From: Roseburia sp.
GTDB lineage: Bacteria; Bacillota_A; Clostridia; Lachnospirales; Lachnospiraceae
Assembly (NCBI GenBank): GCA_017547315.1
Contig: JAFYQA010000027.1
Location: forward strand, 1-19,521
Direction of reading: 5' to 3'
DNA length: 19,521 nucleotides
The notes beneath the pieces were generated by a model. The model was not told the DNA's origin and did not search any database. It worked only from the letters and a program-made list of their open reading frames with translations. Every line of letters begins with the position of its first letter. The stretch's first letter is position 1. A program made the translations under genes and the position numbers. Of the stretch, positions 1 through 6,971 are shown piece by piece.

Positions 1-719
1 ATATTGCAGAGTATATTCAGGATGGTGATTGTATTCAGCTCGGTATCGGTGGTATTCCGAATGCTGTGGCACGATCCCTATACGATAAAAAGGATTTGGG
101 CGTACATACAGAAATGCTTACGACAGAGATGGTGAAACTTGCAAAGGCTGGAGTTATCAATGGTAGTAAAAAGCAGATTGATAAAGGACAGATGGTAGCA
201 ACTTTTGCGATGGGAACACAGGAGATGTATGAGTATATGGACAATAATCCGACTGTGAAACTCGCAAGCAGTATTTATGTGACAGATCCAAATATAGTAG
301 CACAGAATGATAATCAGGTATCTATTAATACGACTTTAGAAGTGGATTTGACCGGACAGTGTTGTTCGGAGTCTATCGGTCAGATGCAGTTTAGCGGAAC
401 CGGAGGCCAGACAGACACAGCGCTTGGTGCGCAGCTTAGTAAAAACGGACGGTCATTTATTGCATTGTACTCTACTGCCATGGTGCGTAATCCCAAAACA
501 GGCGAAAAAGAGGAAATGTCTAAAATTGTTTGTCAGTTAAAACCTGGAGCAGCGGTATCTTTATCACGTAATGATATTGAGTATCTGGTTACGGAATATG
601 GTGTGGTAAATCTAAAGGGTCGAACCGTAAAAGAACGTGTGGAATTAATTATTTCTATCGCACATCCAAAGTTTAGAGAGCAGTTGATGAAGGAAGCCCA
701 AAATGCAGGATTAATTTAG
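1..719 (+). CDS. Acetyl-CoA hydrolase/transferase family CoA-transferase, C-terminal part (5' end outside window)
   Basis: The reading frame is open from base 3 to the TAG at 717-719, so this is the last ~238 residues of a protein whose family is usually ~430-450 aa. The visible part begins with the LGIGGIPNAV segment and continues with KDLGVHTEM. The Glu in HTEM sits where the catalytic Glu lies in 4-hydroxybutyrate and butyryl-CoA:acetate CoA-transferases; it attacks the acyl-CoA to form a glutamyl-CoA thioester. Further on are SGTGGQTD, FIALYST, a segment rich in LSRNDIEYLVTEYGV, and ISIAHPKFREQL near the end, all typical of the family's C-terminal domain. The family transfers CoA between acyl-CoA and acetate in the cytoplasm, often in the last step of butyrate formation. 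The exact substrate cannot be set from this fragment. The GTG at 66 is an internal Val codon, not a start. The gene after it is a decayed amidohydrolase, so operon context does not help. Confidence 0.93.
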   Translation, partial: IAEYIQDGDCIQLGIGGIPNAVARSLYDKKDLGVHTEMLTTEMVKLAKAGVINGSKKQIDKGQMVATFAMGTQEMYEYMDNNPTVKLASSIYVTDPNIVAQNDNQVSINTTLEVDLTGQCCSESIGQMQFSGTGGQTDTALGAQLSKNGRSFIALYSTAMVRNPKTGEKEEMSKIVCQLKPGAAVSLSRNDIEYLVTEYGVVNLKGRTVKERVELIISIAHPKFREQLMKEAQNAGLI

Positions 720-740
720 GCAGTTTGGAAGCAAAAGAAA

Positions 741-935
741 ATGAGAAAACGATATTATAATGCAGTTGTATATACAGGAGAGATGCCTTTGCAAGAGGCA
801 TTTGTAGTAGAGAATGGCATGTTGGCTGATTTTGTAGTACTTAGTGAGAATCCTTTTGAGACAGATAAGAATTATATAAAAGATATAAAAGTTAAACAGA
901 CCTATATGAGCGGAAAATGTGTATTTTCTATGTAA
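741..935 (+). pseudogene. Internally deleted amidohydrolase (YtcJ/Amidohydrolase_3-like) remnant, 64 codons
   Basis: This short intact frame reads like the two ends of a ~530-residue amidohydrolase joined together. Residues 1-26 (MRKRYYNAVVYTGEM... then EAFVVENG) match the usual N-terminal strand of YtcJ-type metal-dependent amidohydrolases. Residues 28-64 (LADFVVLSENPFE, then IKDIKVKQTYMSGKCVF) match the conserved C-terminal end of the same family. Everything between, including the metal-binding His and Asp residues and the TIM barrel, is absent, so no catalysis is possible. The join lies near bases 815-825 and keeps the frame. Only a weak purine-rich stretch (TGGAAG, 726-731) precedes the ATG. 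A strong terminator follows at 964-1005, as it would after the intact gene. Family similarity is judged by eye; the deletion is inferred from it. Confidence 0.72.
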
Positions 936-963
936 AATGAATAGGTAGAAATTAGTATATGAA

Positions 964-1005
964 AAGAGCGGTATTTGGGAATGAAACCAAGTGCTGCTTT
1001 TTTTT
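964..1005 (+). terminator. Intrinsic terminator after the amidohydrolase remnant
   Basis: Bases 967-978 pair with 987-998 over 12 bp, including G-U pairs, around an 8-base loop. Eight T residues follow (998-1005) and A residues precede the stem. Confidence 0.8.
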
Positions 1006-1036
1006 GAACCGGCAGAGAAGTTATGACAATATATAA

Positions 1037-1063
1037 GTGAAGGGCAAAAAATCTCCCTTTCAC
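1037..1063. other. Dyad GTGAAGGG / CCCTTTCAC upstream of the first sigma gene
   Basis: GTGAAGGG (1037-1044) and CCCTTTCAC (1055-1063) are inverted copies apart from one extra base, with a 10-base spacer. The dyad lies between the preceding terminator and the sigma gene, so it could be an operator or a leader hairpin. It has no T-run, which argues against a terminator. No clear -35/-10 pair could be fixed nearby. Confidence 0.35.
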
Positions 1064-1136
1064 GCGCGTTGAATATGAGAAAGAAAAATATTTGTCAAAA
1101 AGTAAAGAAATGGTATAGGAATTGTGTGGCACGGGA

Positions 1137-1658
1137 ATGACTGGATTTGAGTTGGAACATTGTATAAATGAATATGGCAAGGATATTTATTCTTTTTGCA
1201 AACATTTAACTGGCAATCGTCAGGAGGCAGATGATTTGTATCAGGATACTTTTCTAAAGGCAGTAGAATTGCAGGGAAAGATTAGATGGGAAGATAATCC
1301 GAAAAGTTATCTTTTATCTGTGGTAGTGCAATTGTGGAAAAATCGGAGGCGAAAAGCCGTATGGAGAAACCGGATTGCACCTGTTGTATCTATTCAAGAA
1401 GAGCTAGATGTAGAAGTGTCATGTGAGATGGAGGGTTCTCCGGAAGAAAAATGCCTTGTTAACGAAGAAAAGAGAATAGTGCAAAGTGCTGTGGATAAGT
1501 TGCCGGAGAAATTAAAGCTGTGTGTATTACTTTTTTATATGGAGGAACTGTCGGTAGCACAAGTTGCAAAAACGTTGAAATTGCCCGAAGGAACAGTCAA
1601 AAGCAGATTGTATCAGGCAAGAAAATTATTACAAAAAGAACTGGAGAATGTTTTATGA
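1137..1658 (+). CDS. RNA polymerase sigma factor, sigma-70 family, ECF type
   Basis: The protein is a ~173-residue two-domain ECF sigma factor that would direct RNA polymerase to a small stress regulon. Region 2 occupies the first ~80 residues, with the motif EADDLYQDTFLKA (core RNA polymerase binding) and a basic WKNRRRK stretch. A linker of ~40 residues follows. Region 4 covers the last ~55 residues and has a helix-turn-helix around LSVAQVAKTLKLPEGTVKSRL. The ATG at 1137 is chosen because it gives a normal N-terminus; a TTG at 1122 is in frame, with an AGGA (1117-1120) too close to it, and a TAG at 1116-1118 closes the frame upstream. Neither start has a well-placed Shine-Dalgarno site. The gene overlaps the next one as ATGA, and the downstream product is a single-pass membrane protein, which is the usual sigma/anti-sigma arrangement. 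Confidence 0.9.
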   Translation: MTGFELEHCINEYGKDIYSFCKHLTGNRQEADDLYQDTFLKAVELQGKIRWEDNPKSYLLSVVVQLWKNRRRKAVWRNRIAPVVSIQEELDVEVSCEMEGSPEEKCLVNEEKRIVQSAVDKLPEKLKLCVLLFYMEELSVAQVAKTLKLPEGTVKSRLYQARKLLQKELENVL

Positions 1659-2884
1659 AAAGAGATTATGACGAATTACTAAAACAAGCCCTTGCTCCAA
1701 TCGACGAGCCGTATTTTTGGCTCAATCAAAAAATTTTACGCCAGGTGAAGGAGAAAAAAAGCATGAAAAAGAAAACTTATAAAAAAATTCCGGCAGTTGT
1801 TTTGGCTGCGGTATTGGTGTTAGGAATTGGGACAATTACTACATTTGCAGCATGGAAATATCTCATGCTCGATGAAGTTGCGGAAGTAGTGAAAAATGAA
1901 AAGCTGGCAGAAGCATTCATGAGTGAGGATGCTGTTTTTGTAAATGAGGCACAGAGCTATGGCGGATATCAGGTGACTTTTTTGGGTATGGTATCGGGAG
2001 CAGATTTAACAAGTTTTATTTCTATGGATGATAACGGAGAGATTAGGTCCAATTTAAGTCATATGGTGGTGGCAATTGAAAATGCAGATGGTACGCCGAT
2101 GCCGGATATATCAGATGATGCCTATGGAGAGTTGGAATTTTTGGTGACGCCTTTGGTGGAAGGATATAATCCGGTGACTTACAATGCATTTGCGTTTGGT
2201 GGCAGTTATACGGATGAAGTGGTAGATGGTATCTTATACCGTGTTATGGAATGTGATAATGTGGAAATGTTTGCAGATTGCAAGTTATATCTTGCGGTAT
2301 TAGACAGTACTTTCTATCGGGCAGCAGCTTACAATTATGATGAAGCAAGTGGTGAAATCAGCCGAAATGAATCCTATGATGGATTAAATGCACTTTTTTC
2401 CTTGCCGGTCGATGTGGCAAAGGCTGACACAGAGGCTGCAAAAGCTTATATGGAGAGCCTATTTGTAGAGGATGAGAACGAGACAAGTGGCGAGATGGAG
2501 GATAAGGTTGACGAAACAACAGGGGCACAGAGTGAGGCTTTGCAAGGTGTCGAAATGGAAGCGTATGCGCAAGTGGAAGCATGGATAGAGCGGATTACAC
2601 CGGAAAATATTGATGAACTGGCGGTACGTGTTGAACATACAGTGCAGGTACTTTCCGTAGATGAGAATGGGTATCTTAATGTTGCGCCTTATGAGATAGA
2701 AGGTCGCGGCGGAAGTGGTGAATGTAGTATATCTGCTTCTTGGGCATTTGGAGATTTGGGAGTTGGAATGAGTGACCAATTTTCCTATATGCATTCCGGA
2801 ACATTGGATTCTTTGCGTGTGGAGACTTTCACAAAAAATGAGGATGGGACGTATACATTTGCTGTGTATATTCCGAAAGAATGA
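1655..2884 (+). CDS. Single-pass membrane protein, probable anti-sigma factor for the preceding ECF sigma
   Basis: The 409-residue product starts at the ATG that overlaps the sigma gene's stop codon, with GGAG (1643-1646) eight bases upstream. Residues 1-45 are short, charged and presumably cytoplasmic. Residues 46-66 form one hydrophobic helix preceded by a lysine cluster, giving an N-in topology. Residues from ~67 form a large extracytoplasmic domain, with an acidic Glu/Asp/Thr-rich stretch around 300-335 (DENETSGEMEDK) and a beta-rich C-terminal part. I see no HxxxCxxC zinc anti-sigma motif in the N-terminal region, so if it holds the sigma factor it uses another fold, as RsiV-type anti-sigma factors do. 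The role comes from gene order and topology, not from a recognised domain. The extracytoplasmic domain is not one I can name. Confidence 0.75.
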   Translation: MKRDYDELLKQALAPIDEPYFWLNQKILRQVKEKKSMKKKTYKKIPAVVLAAVLVLGIGTITTFAAWKYLMLDEVAEVVKNEKLAEAFMSEDAVFVNEAQSYGGYQVTFLGMVSGADLTSFISMDDNGEIRSNLSHMVVAIENADGTPMPDISDDAYGELEFLVTPLVEGYNPVTYNAFAFGGSYTDEVVDGILYRVMECDNVEMFADCKLYLAVLDSTFYRAAAYNYDEASGEISRNESYDGLNALFSLPVDVAKADTEAAKAYMESLFVEDENETSGEMEDKVDETTGAQSEALQGVEMEAYAQVEAWIERITPENIDELAVRVEHTVQVLSVDENGYLNVAPYEIEGRGGSGECSISASWAFGDLGVGMSDQFSYMHSGTLDSLRVETFTKNEDGTYTFAVYIPKE

Positions 2885-2890
2885 CTTATA

Positions 2891-2923
2891 AAAATAACGG
2901 GTGTCATGACACCCGCTATTTTT
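2891..2923. terminator. Bidirectional intrinsic terminator
   Basis: Bases 2898-2915 are a perfect 18-base palindrome, CGGGTGTCATGACACCCG. It is flanked by AAAATA on the left and TATTTTT on the right, so both strands read as hairpin plus U-run. It separates the anti-sigma-like gene (+) from the convergent Rpn gene (-). Confidence 0.85.
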
Positions 2924-2933
2924 ATATTAATGT

Positions 2934-3827
2934 TTATATTTCCCAGTATTTTTGGATATATTCATTTGCCGTATTTTCTGTTAATACAAAATCAGATAGA
3001 AGGCGTTTTTGTGTATCTGTCTTAGAAACCCCGAGAGATTGGCATACTTTAATTACTGCAATAATTCCTTCTTTTATTCCTTCCTCCTTACCCGCTTCAA
3101 AAGATAATTCCTTTTCATATTCGATATGAGCTTGTTCATCGTATTGTGTTAATAGCATGGAACGTACCTCCTCACAATTATCACGCAATATCTGCTCAAG
3201 AATACCTTCTGCTATGCAATCATCTGTTGCCTTGTTTATTGCTGTTTCAATATCATAGTTGGCATCTAAATAGTCTCTTACGCGAGCAATATACTGAGCA
3301 TATTCCTTGAGTTTTTTGCATTTTTCCATTACTTCTTTATTATAGCCTAAATTAATATTTAAAACAATTGCTTTACAATTTAAAGCAGCGTTTTCTTTGC
3401 TGGTCCATTTAGGGAAAGCATCGCTTAATTCTAATATCTGCCGTTCTGGTTCTTCCTTTGTTCCGTTGTAGAATACAACAAATTGAGGATAAGGCAATTC
3501 TATAAGTTTTGTACCATAAATTTTCTTCTCGTTTCCGATAATCTTTTGATAGAGCCGTGTAAAATAGAACAATCCACGTAGTGGAAGGTTTGGGTTAAAT
3601 GTACTTTGATGTTCATACAAATTCAATATATCGGTTAGTAAAAACGAAATATCATTTTTCATGCCCATGTAGACAACGTCCTCAAGAGTGTTTACTTCTA
3701 TATCTTCTGGATTATTATAATCAGTTCCATTAATGGCATTATATAATTGTAATAAATCTTCTTTTTCTTTAAAAATAAATTTAAATAATCTGTCTTTATA
3801 CTGTCTGATTACCTGCATTTTGGACAT
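2934..3827 (-). CDS. Rpn family recombination-promoting nuclease/putative transposase (PD-(D/E)XK)
   Basis: The 297-residue product has the features of the Rpn/transposase_31-like group that is abundant in Lachnospiraceae. KDRLFKFIF lies at residues 11-19, then comes the nuclease core with D59 in MKNDISFLL and E72-x-Q74 in LYEHQST, followed by PLRGLFYFTRLY. The Asp and Glu-x-Gln pair fit the metal-binding PD-(D/E)XK active site. The C-terminal ~70 residues are charged and helical (AGKEEGIKEGI). Known E. coli Rpn proteins cut DNA and raise RecA-independent recombination; some relatives act in phage defence. The start is firm: AGGAGG ends seven bases before the ATG at 3827. The gene is alone and opposes its neighbours. 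No terminal repeats or target duplications were found beside it, so it does not look like an active transposable element. It appears intact. Confidence 0.88.
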   Translation of the reverse strand: MSKMQVIRQYKDRLFKFIFKEKEDLLQLYNAINGTDYNNPEDIEVNTLEDVVYMGMKNDISFLLTDILNLYEHQSTFNPNLPLRGLFYFTRLYQKIIGNEKKIYGTKLIELPYPQFVVFYNGTKEEPERQILELSDAFPKWTSKENAALNCKAIVLNINLGYNKEVMEKCKKLKEYAQYIARVRDYLDANYDIETAINKATDDCIAEGILEQILRDNCEEVRSMLLTQYDEQAHIEYEKELSFEAGKEEGIKEGIIAVIKVCQSLGVSKTDTQKRLLSDFVLTENTANEYIQKYWEI

Positions 3828-3913
3828 AAAAAGACCTCCTATATGTATGATGTTTTAAAATGTGTTTTGGAATTCTTTGGGTGAAAACCCGTATATGATA
3901 AAAGATGGTTTTA

Positions 3914-3934
3914 AATGTATCTATAATATACATT
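3914..3934. promoter_or_regulatory. Inverted repeat AATGTAT-N7-ATACATT over the predicted Rpn promoter
   Basis: The arms 3914-3920 and 3928-3934 are perfect inverted copies around a 7-base centre. The dyad covers the predicted minus-strand -10 element, a position suited to a repressor. AT-rich chance symmetry is possible. Confidence 0.35.
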
Positions 3935-3953
3935 AAGAAGTGGATGTTCACAA
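3925..3953 (-). promoter_or_regulatory. Candidate promoter for the Rpn gene
   Basis: On the minus strand TTGTGA (3948-3953) and TATATT (3925-3930) are 17 bases apart, about 95 bases upstream of the Rpn start codon. Confidence 0.4.
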
Positions 3954-4034
3954 GAAAAAAATGAAAAGTTTAAGCCAAATAATAAGTTGCATCGTCTAAT
4001 AGATGTAAGTGCAAAAAGATGGGAGGTGTAAGCC

Positions 4035-4574
4035 GTGGAAGAGTTGTTGCAAAAAGCACGACGCGGGGATGAAAAAGCATTCTTAGAATTATTTGCGATG
4101 TATGAGAATCAGATGTATCGTGTCGCATTTCTGCATGTGAAAAACGAGGCGGACGCGCTGGATGTTATGCAGGAAGTTGCTTACCGCATGTTTAAAAATA
4201 TTGCAACTGTAAAGAACGTGGAATATTTCAAAACATGGCTAACAAGGATTACGATGAATTGTGCGGTAGACCATATTCGTAAAAATAGCAAGGTAGTGCA
4301 GATTGGTACCGAATACCTTGAGAATGTGGAGGAGATAACTGAGTCCTACGAAAGAGAAGTGCTTTTAGGAGCCTCGCTTGAGGAGTTAATGGAAGCGCTA
4401 GATAGTGAAGAAAAGAATGTGATTCTTCTAAAATATTATTACGAATATTCTTTTCAAGAGATGTCAGAGATTCTAAAACGGCCGCTGGGAACTGTGAAAT
4501 CGGTTCTGTATCGGGCATTGAAAAAATTGAAAGAAAAGGCGAAGGAGGTTCATTTGGATGAAACCGATTATTGA
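4035..4574 (+). CDS. RNA polymerase sigma factor, sigma-70 family, ECF type (second)
   Basis: This 179-residue ECF sigma factor has region 2 in the first ~85 residues: ARRGDEKAFLELFAMYENQMY, then ADALDVMQEVAYRMF for core binding, then WLTRITMNCAVDHIRK. Region 4 is near residues 110-170 and carries a helix-turn-helix at SFQEMSEILKRPLGTVKSVLYRALKKL (read as two halves, SFQEMSEILKRP and LGTVKSVLYRALKKL). The GTG start at 4035 is supported by GGGAGGTG at 4021-4028. A CGTC at 3993-3996 could be an ECF-type -10, but no convincing TGAAAC-like element lies 16 bases upstream. The sequence differs clearly from the sigma factor at 1137, so the two are not a recent duplication. The gene overlaps the next by 17 bases, and that product is again a one-helix membrane protein, so the two probably form a sigma/anti-sigma unit. 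Confidence 0.92.
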   Translation: MEELLQKARRGDEKAFLELFAMYENQMYRVAFLHVKNEADALDVMQEVAYRMFKNIATVKNVEYFKTWLTRITMNCAVDHIRKNSKVVQIGTEYLENVEEITESYEREVLLGASLEELMEALDSEEKNVILLKYYYEYSFQEMSEILKRPLGTVKSVLYRALKKLKEKAKEVHLDETDY

Positions 4575-5223
4575 AGAAAAATTAGATGCAATCGAAATCC
4601 CAAAGAATTTGCATGAGCGATGTGTAACTGGAGTTATGAAAGCAAAAGCAGAGATGGACACAAGTTTGTATGAACAAAAACTTAAGAGTCGCAGAAAAAA
4701 GGAGGACAAGAAATATATGAAGAAAATGGTAGCGGTAGCAGCGGTAATGTTAGTGTGTGTTTTAGCAGTAGGAAATACAGCAATGGCAGATGGTATCAAG
4801 GGTATGTTTAAGGATATTACACGTTTTGATGGTGCGGTAACAGGTAGTGAATATGTGAATGCTACGGATGAAGTGTCAATCACAGCGGGGGAAGTAACTG
4901 CGTCAGAAACAGAATTTTTTGTGCCGGTGGAAATTATCTTTTTAAATCCAGGGACAGCACCATTTAATGCCATTGAACTTGTAGAAGTGGATGCGTTTGA
5001 GATTTTAAATGCAAATGGTGAAGTAGTGGTAAATGAGAAAGATGCGAATGTGGTTTGCTCTGTAAATGATGGATATGCGAGGCTGTCACTTAGAGTGGAT
5101 GCTGGTAAGCTTAATGCAGCGGAGACATATGCATTAGTAATAGAAAGTTTTGAAGGTCTGAAAAAAGCAGATGCACCATTAGTAGTAAAGGGCGAATGGG
5201 AATGTATATTTGAAGTAAAATAA
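4558..5223 (+). CDS. Membrane-anchored DUF4179-like protein, probable anti-sigma factor
   Basis: The 221-residue product begins inside the sigma gene with AAGGAGG (4542-4548) nine bases before its ATG. Residues 1-55 are cytoplasmic in prediction and very basic just before the membrane (KLKSRRKKEDKKYMKK). Residues 57-72 are a single hydrophobic helix ending in AMADG, which could also be read as a signal-peptidase site. Residues ~78-221 form one extracytoplasmic beta-rich domain containing paired beta segments such as EFFVPVEIIFLNP. This layout matches the DUF4179-type anti-sigma proteins often found beside ECF sigma genes in Clostridia. No zinc-binding HxxxCxxC motif is present; the only Cys in the cytoplasmic part is C22. 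Translation is coupled to the sigma gene by the overlap. The function follows from context. No clear terminator was found before the next promoter. Confidence 0.75.
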   Translation: MKPIIEEKLDAIEIPKNLHERCVTGVMKAKAEMDTSLYEQKLKSRRKKEDKKYMKKMVAVAAVMLVCVLAVGNTAMADGIKGMFKDITRFDGAVTGSEYVNATDEVSITAGEVTASETEFFVPVEIIFLNPGTAPFNAIELVEVDAFEILNANGEVVVNEKDANVVCSVNDGYARLSLRVDAGKLNAAETYALVIESFEGLKKADAPLVVKGEWECIFEVK

Positions 5224-5281
5224 AGTGTCAATAAAACGCTGTTCTTCTCATAGACTTTTATAGCAGTAGCGGTGAAAAGGA

Positions 5282-5310
5282 TTGATTTCAAAATATCATC
5301 ATGCTATAAT
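5282..5310 (+). promoter_or_regulatory. Promoter of uppP
   Basis: TTGATT (5282-5287) and TATAAT (5305-5310) are 17 bases apart, and TGC directly before the -10 makes an extended -10. This is a strong vegetative promoter 35 bases before the uppP start, so uppP need not depend on the upstream sigma operon. Confidence 0.8.
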
Positions 5311-5344
5311 CAGACGACTAATAAAACTAATATAGGAGAGAAGA

Positions 5345-6211
5345 ATGGATTTTATTGAGATTTTAAAAGCGATTTTATTCGGTATAGTCGAAGGTATTAC
5401 AGAGTGGCTTCCAATCAGTAGTACGGGACATATGATTTTATTAGATGAATTTATTCATCTGCAGGTTTCAGAAGAATTTATGAGTATGTTTGAAGTTGTC
5501 ATTCAGCTCGGAGCGATTTTTGCAGTTGTTCTTTTGTTCTGGAATCAGATATGGCCGTTTGGTAAAAAAGATAACAAAGAACCGTTAGCAGACAAAGGCG
5601 TACTTTCATGGGTGAAATGGGATATTTTTAAATTGTGGTTTCACATTTTAGTGTCTTGCGTGCCAGCTGCAATTGTAGGTATTTTGTTTGATGATATTTT
5701 AGAAGCATGGTTTTACAATTATCAGACGGTTGCTATTATGTTGATTCTTTTTGGTATCGCATTTATTATTATTGAAAATCAGCATAAAGGTAAAAGTGCA
5801 GCAGTGAACACCTTAGAAGGAATTGATTATAAACTTGCATTTTGGATTGGTATGTTCCAGTTAATCGCAGCAATTTTCCCTGGAACTTCTCGTTCTGGTG
5901 CGACAATCGTAGGTGCGTTATTACTTGGAGTATCAAGAACGGTTGCAGCAGAGTATACATTTTTCCTTGCAATTCCGGTAATGTTTGGTGCGAGCCTTTT
6001 AAAAGGCGTGAAATTCCTTATGGAATCGTCTTTAGCACAGGGCGAAGGCATGATTTTACTTGTAGGAATGGTTGTAGCATTTGCGGTATCACTTTTTGTA
6101 ATCAAGTTCCTCATGGGATACATAAAGAAGCACGATTTCAAGGTTTTCGGATGGTATCGAATTGTCTTGGGTGTGATTGTGTTGTTGTGCGGAATCGTTG
6201 GTATCATTTAA
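5345..6211 (+). CDS. uppP: Undecaprenyl-diphosphatase (UppP/BacA)
   Basis: This 288-residue integral membrane enzyme removes a phosphate from undecaprenyl diphosphate, regenerating the lipid carrier used for peptidoglycan and other wall polymers; extra copies give bacitracin resistance. The family's first signature is at residues 16-29 (EGITEWLPISSTGH), with the Glu, Ser and His of the active site. The second signature is PGTSRSG at 179-185, with the conserved Arg at 183. The remainder is hydrophobic helices consistent with the BacA fold, and the length is normal for the family. The ATG has AGGAGA five bases upstream, and a strong promoter lies just before. The gene follows a sigma/anti-sigma pair in the same direction, so a link to envelope stress is plausible but unproven. 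Confidence 0.97.
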   Translation: MDFIEILKAILFGIVEGITEWLPISSTGHMILLDEFIHLQVSEEFMSMFEVVIQLGAIFAVVLLFWNQIWPFGKKDNKEPLADKGVLSWVKWDIFKLWFHILVSCVPAAIVGILFDDILEAWFYNYQTVAIMLILFGIAFIIIENQHKGKSAAVNTLEGIDYKLAFWIGMFQLIAAIFPGTSRSGATIVGALLLGVSRTVAAEYTFFLAIPVMFGASLLKGVKFLMESSLAQGEGMILLVGMVVAFAVSLFVIKFLMGYIKKHDFKVFGWYRIVLGVIVLLCGIVGII

Positions 6212-6305
6212 GTGTTGTTTTGATGTGTTTATGTATGAAAGTAATATTTTATGCATTTGAAACAAGAAGAATAAAGTGCAAATATGTGTAGATGAGGAGA
6301 ATTCT

Positions 6306-6869
6306 TTGAAGAACGAACAGAAGAGAAATAAAAGAATTTCTACATCAACAATGGCAGTGGTTGCATTGATGGCGGCAGTCTTATGTGTACTGGCGCCATT
6401 TTCCATACCTATCGGACCGATTCCGATTTCGTTGGCGACTTTCGGGCTATATCTTACGATAATTATTCTAGGTGGAAAAAAAGCAATAACGGTATGTTTG
6501 ATGTATTTATTAATTGGATTTGTGGGATTGCCAGTTTTTTCTGGGTTTTCAGGTGGACCGATGAAACTGCTTGGACCGACCGGCGGATACTTTTTCGGAT
6601 ACTTGTTATTAACGGCGATAGCAGGATGGTTTGTGGATAAGTTCCAGAAAAAACGTGTCATGTGTTTATTAGGATTTCTTTTAGGTACAGCGACTTGCTA
6701 TGTGGTAGGAACCGCATGGCTGGCATTTCAGATGCAGATGAATTTTGTATCGGCACTCATGGTAGGTGTTGTACCATTTTTGATAGGTGATGTGATAAAA
6801 ATGGTTATGGCGTTGTGGATTGGAACTGTAATCCGTGGACAAATGAATAGAGCTGGATTTACGGTATAA
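6306..6869 (+). CDS. bioY: BioY family biotin transporter substrate-binding (S) component
   Basis: The product, ~187 residues, is an integral membrane protein of the BioY family, the biotin-binding S component of an ECF-type vitamin transporter. Its helices are clear: a first segment in TMAVVALMAAVLCVLAPFSI, the conserved PIGPIPISLATFGLYL stretch, and then GPTGGYFFGYLL, a BioY hallmark. The C-terminal part has VPFLIGDVIKMVMAL, also conserved. I choose the TTG at 6306 because AGGAGA (6295-6300) lies five bases upstream. A GTG at 6276 is in frame and would add ten residues but has no ribosome site. No genes for the ATPase or EcfT partners are near, so it would use a shared energising module or act alone. 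No BirA operator was recognised upstream. A strong terminator follows. Confidence 0.93.
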   Translation: MKNEQKRNKRISTSTMAVVALMAAVLCVLAPFSIPIGPIPISLATFGLYLTIIILGGKKAITVCLMYLLIGFVGLPVFSGFSGGPMKLLGPTGGYFFGYLLLTAIAGWFVDKFQKKRVMCLLGFLLGTATCYVVGTAWLAFQMQMNFVSALMVGVVPFLIGDVIKMVMALWIGTVIRGQMNRAGFTV

Positions 6870-6905
6870 AGGACATTACTCAAGTATGGGTAATGTCCTT
6901 TTTTA
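6868..6905 (+). terminator. Intrinsic terminator of bioY
   Basis: GGACATTAC (6871-6879) pairs perfectly with GTAATGTCC (6890-6898) around a 10-base loop, followed by a T-run; AAA before the stem extends it. Confidence 0.9.
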
Positions 6906-6971
6906 AGAATATATTAAATTGTATGAGGGGCTATTGCAATTCTTTTCCCGAAAGAAGATAATAACAATAAA

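Noticed and set aside
2934..3827. Rpn gene as an insertion sequence
   Set aside because: No terminal inverted repeats or target duplications were found around it, and it has its own promoter and terminator; family members are usually single genes and not transposons.
3962..3997. ECF-type autoregulatory promoter before the second sigma gene (TGAAAA ... CGTC)
   Set aside because: The two elements are 25 bases apart where ~16 is expected, and the sequence at the right distance (TAAGCC) does not match TGAAAC.
4473..5291. 272-codon minus-strand frame
   Set aside because: It is antisense to the DUF4179-like gene and the end of the sigma gene, which have a ribosome site and domain layout. The antisense product is Ser/Thr/Phe-rich low-complexity, as expected from a shadow frame.
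6220..6247. Promoter for bioY (TTGATG-N16-TAATAT)
   Set aside because: Each hexamer matches the consensus at only four of six positions; bioY may be read from the uppP promoter. No biotin operator was seen.
6089..6661. 190-codon minus-strand frame across the uppP-bioY junction
   Set aside because: It overlaps two well-recognised membrane protein genes and has no homology signal or ribosome site.
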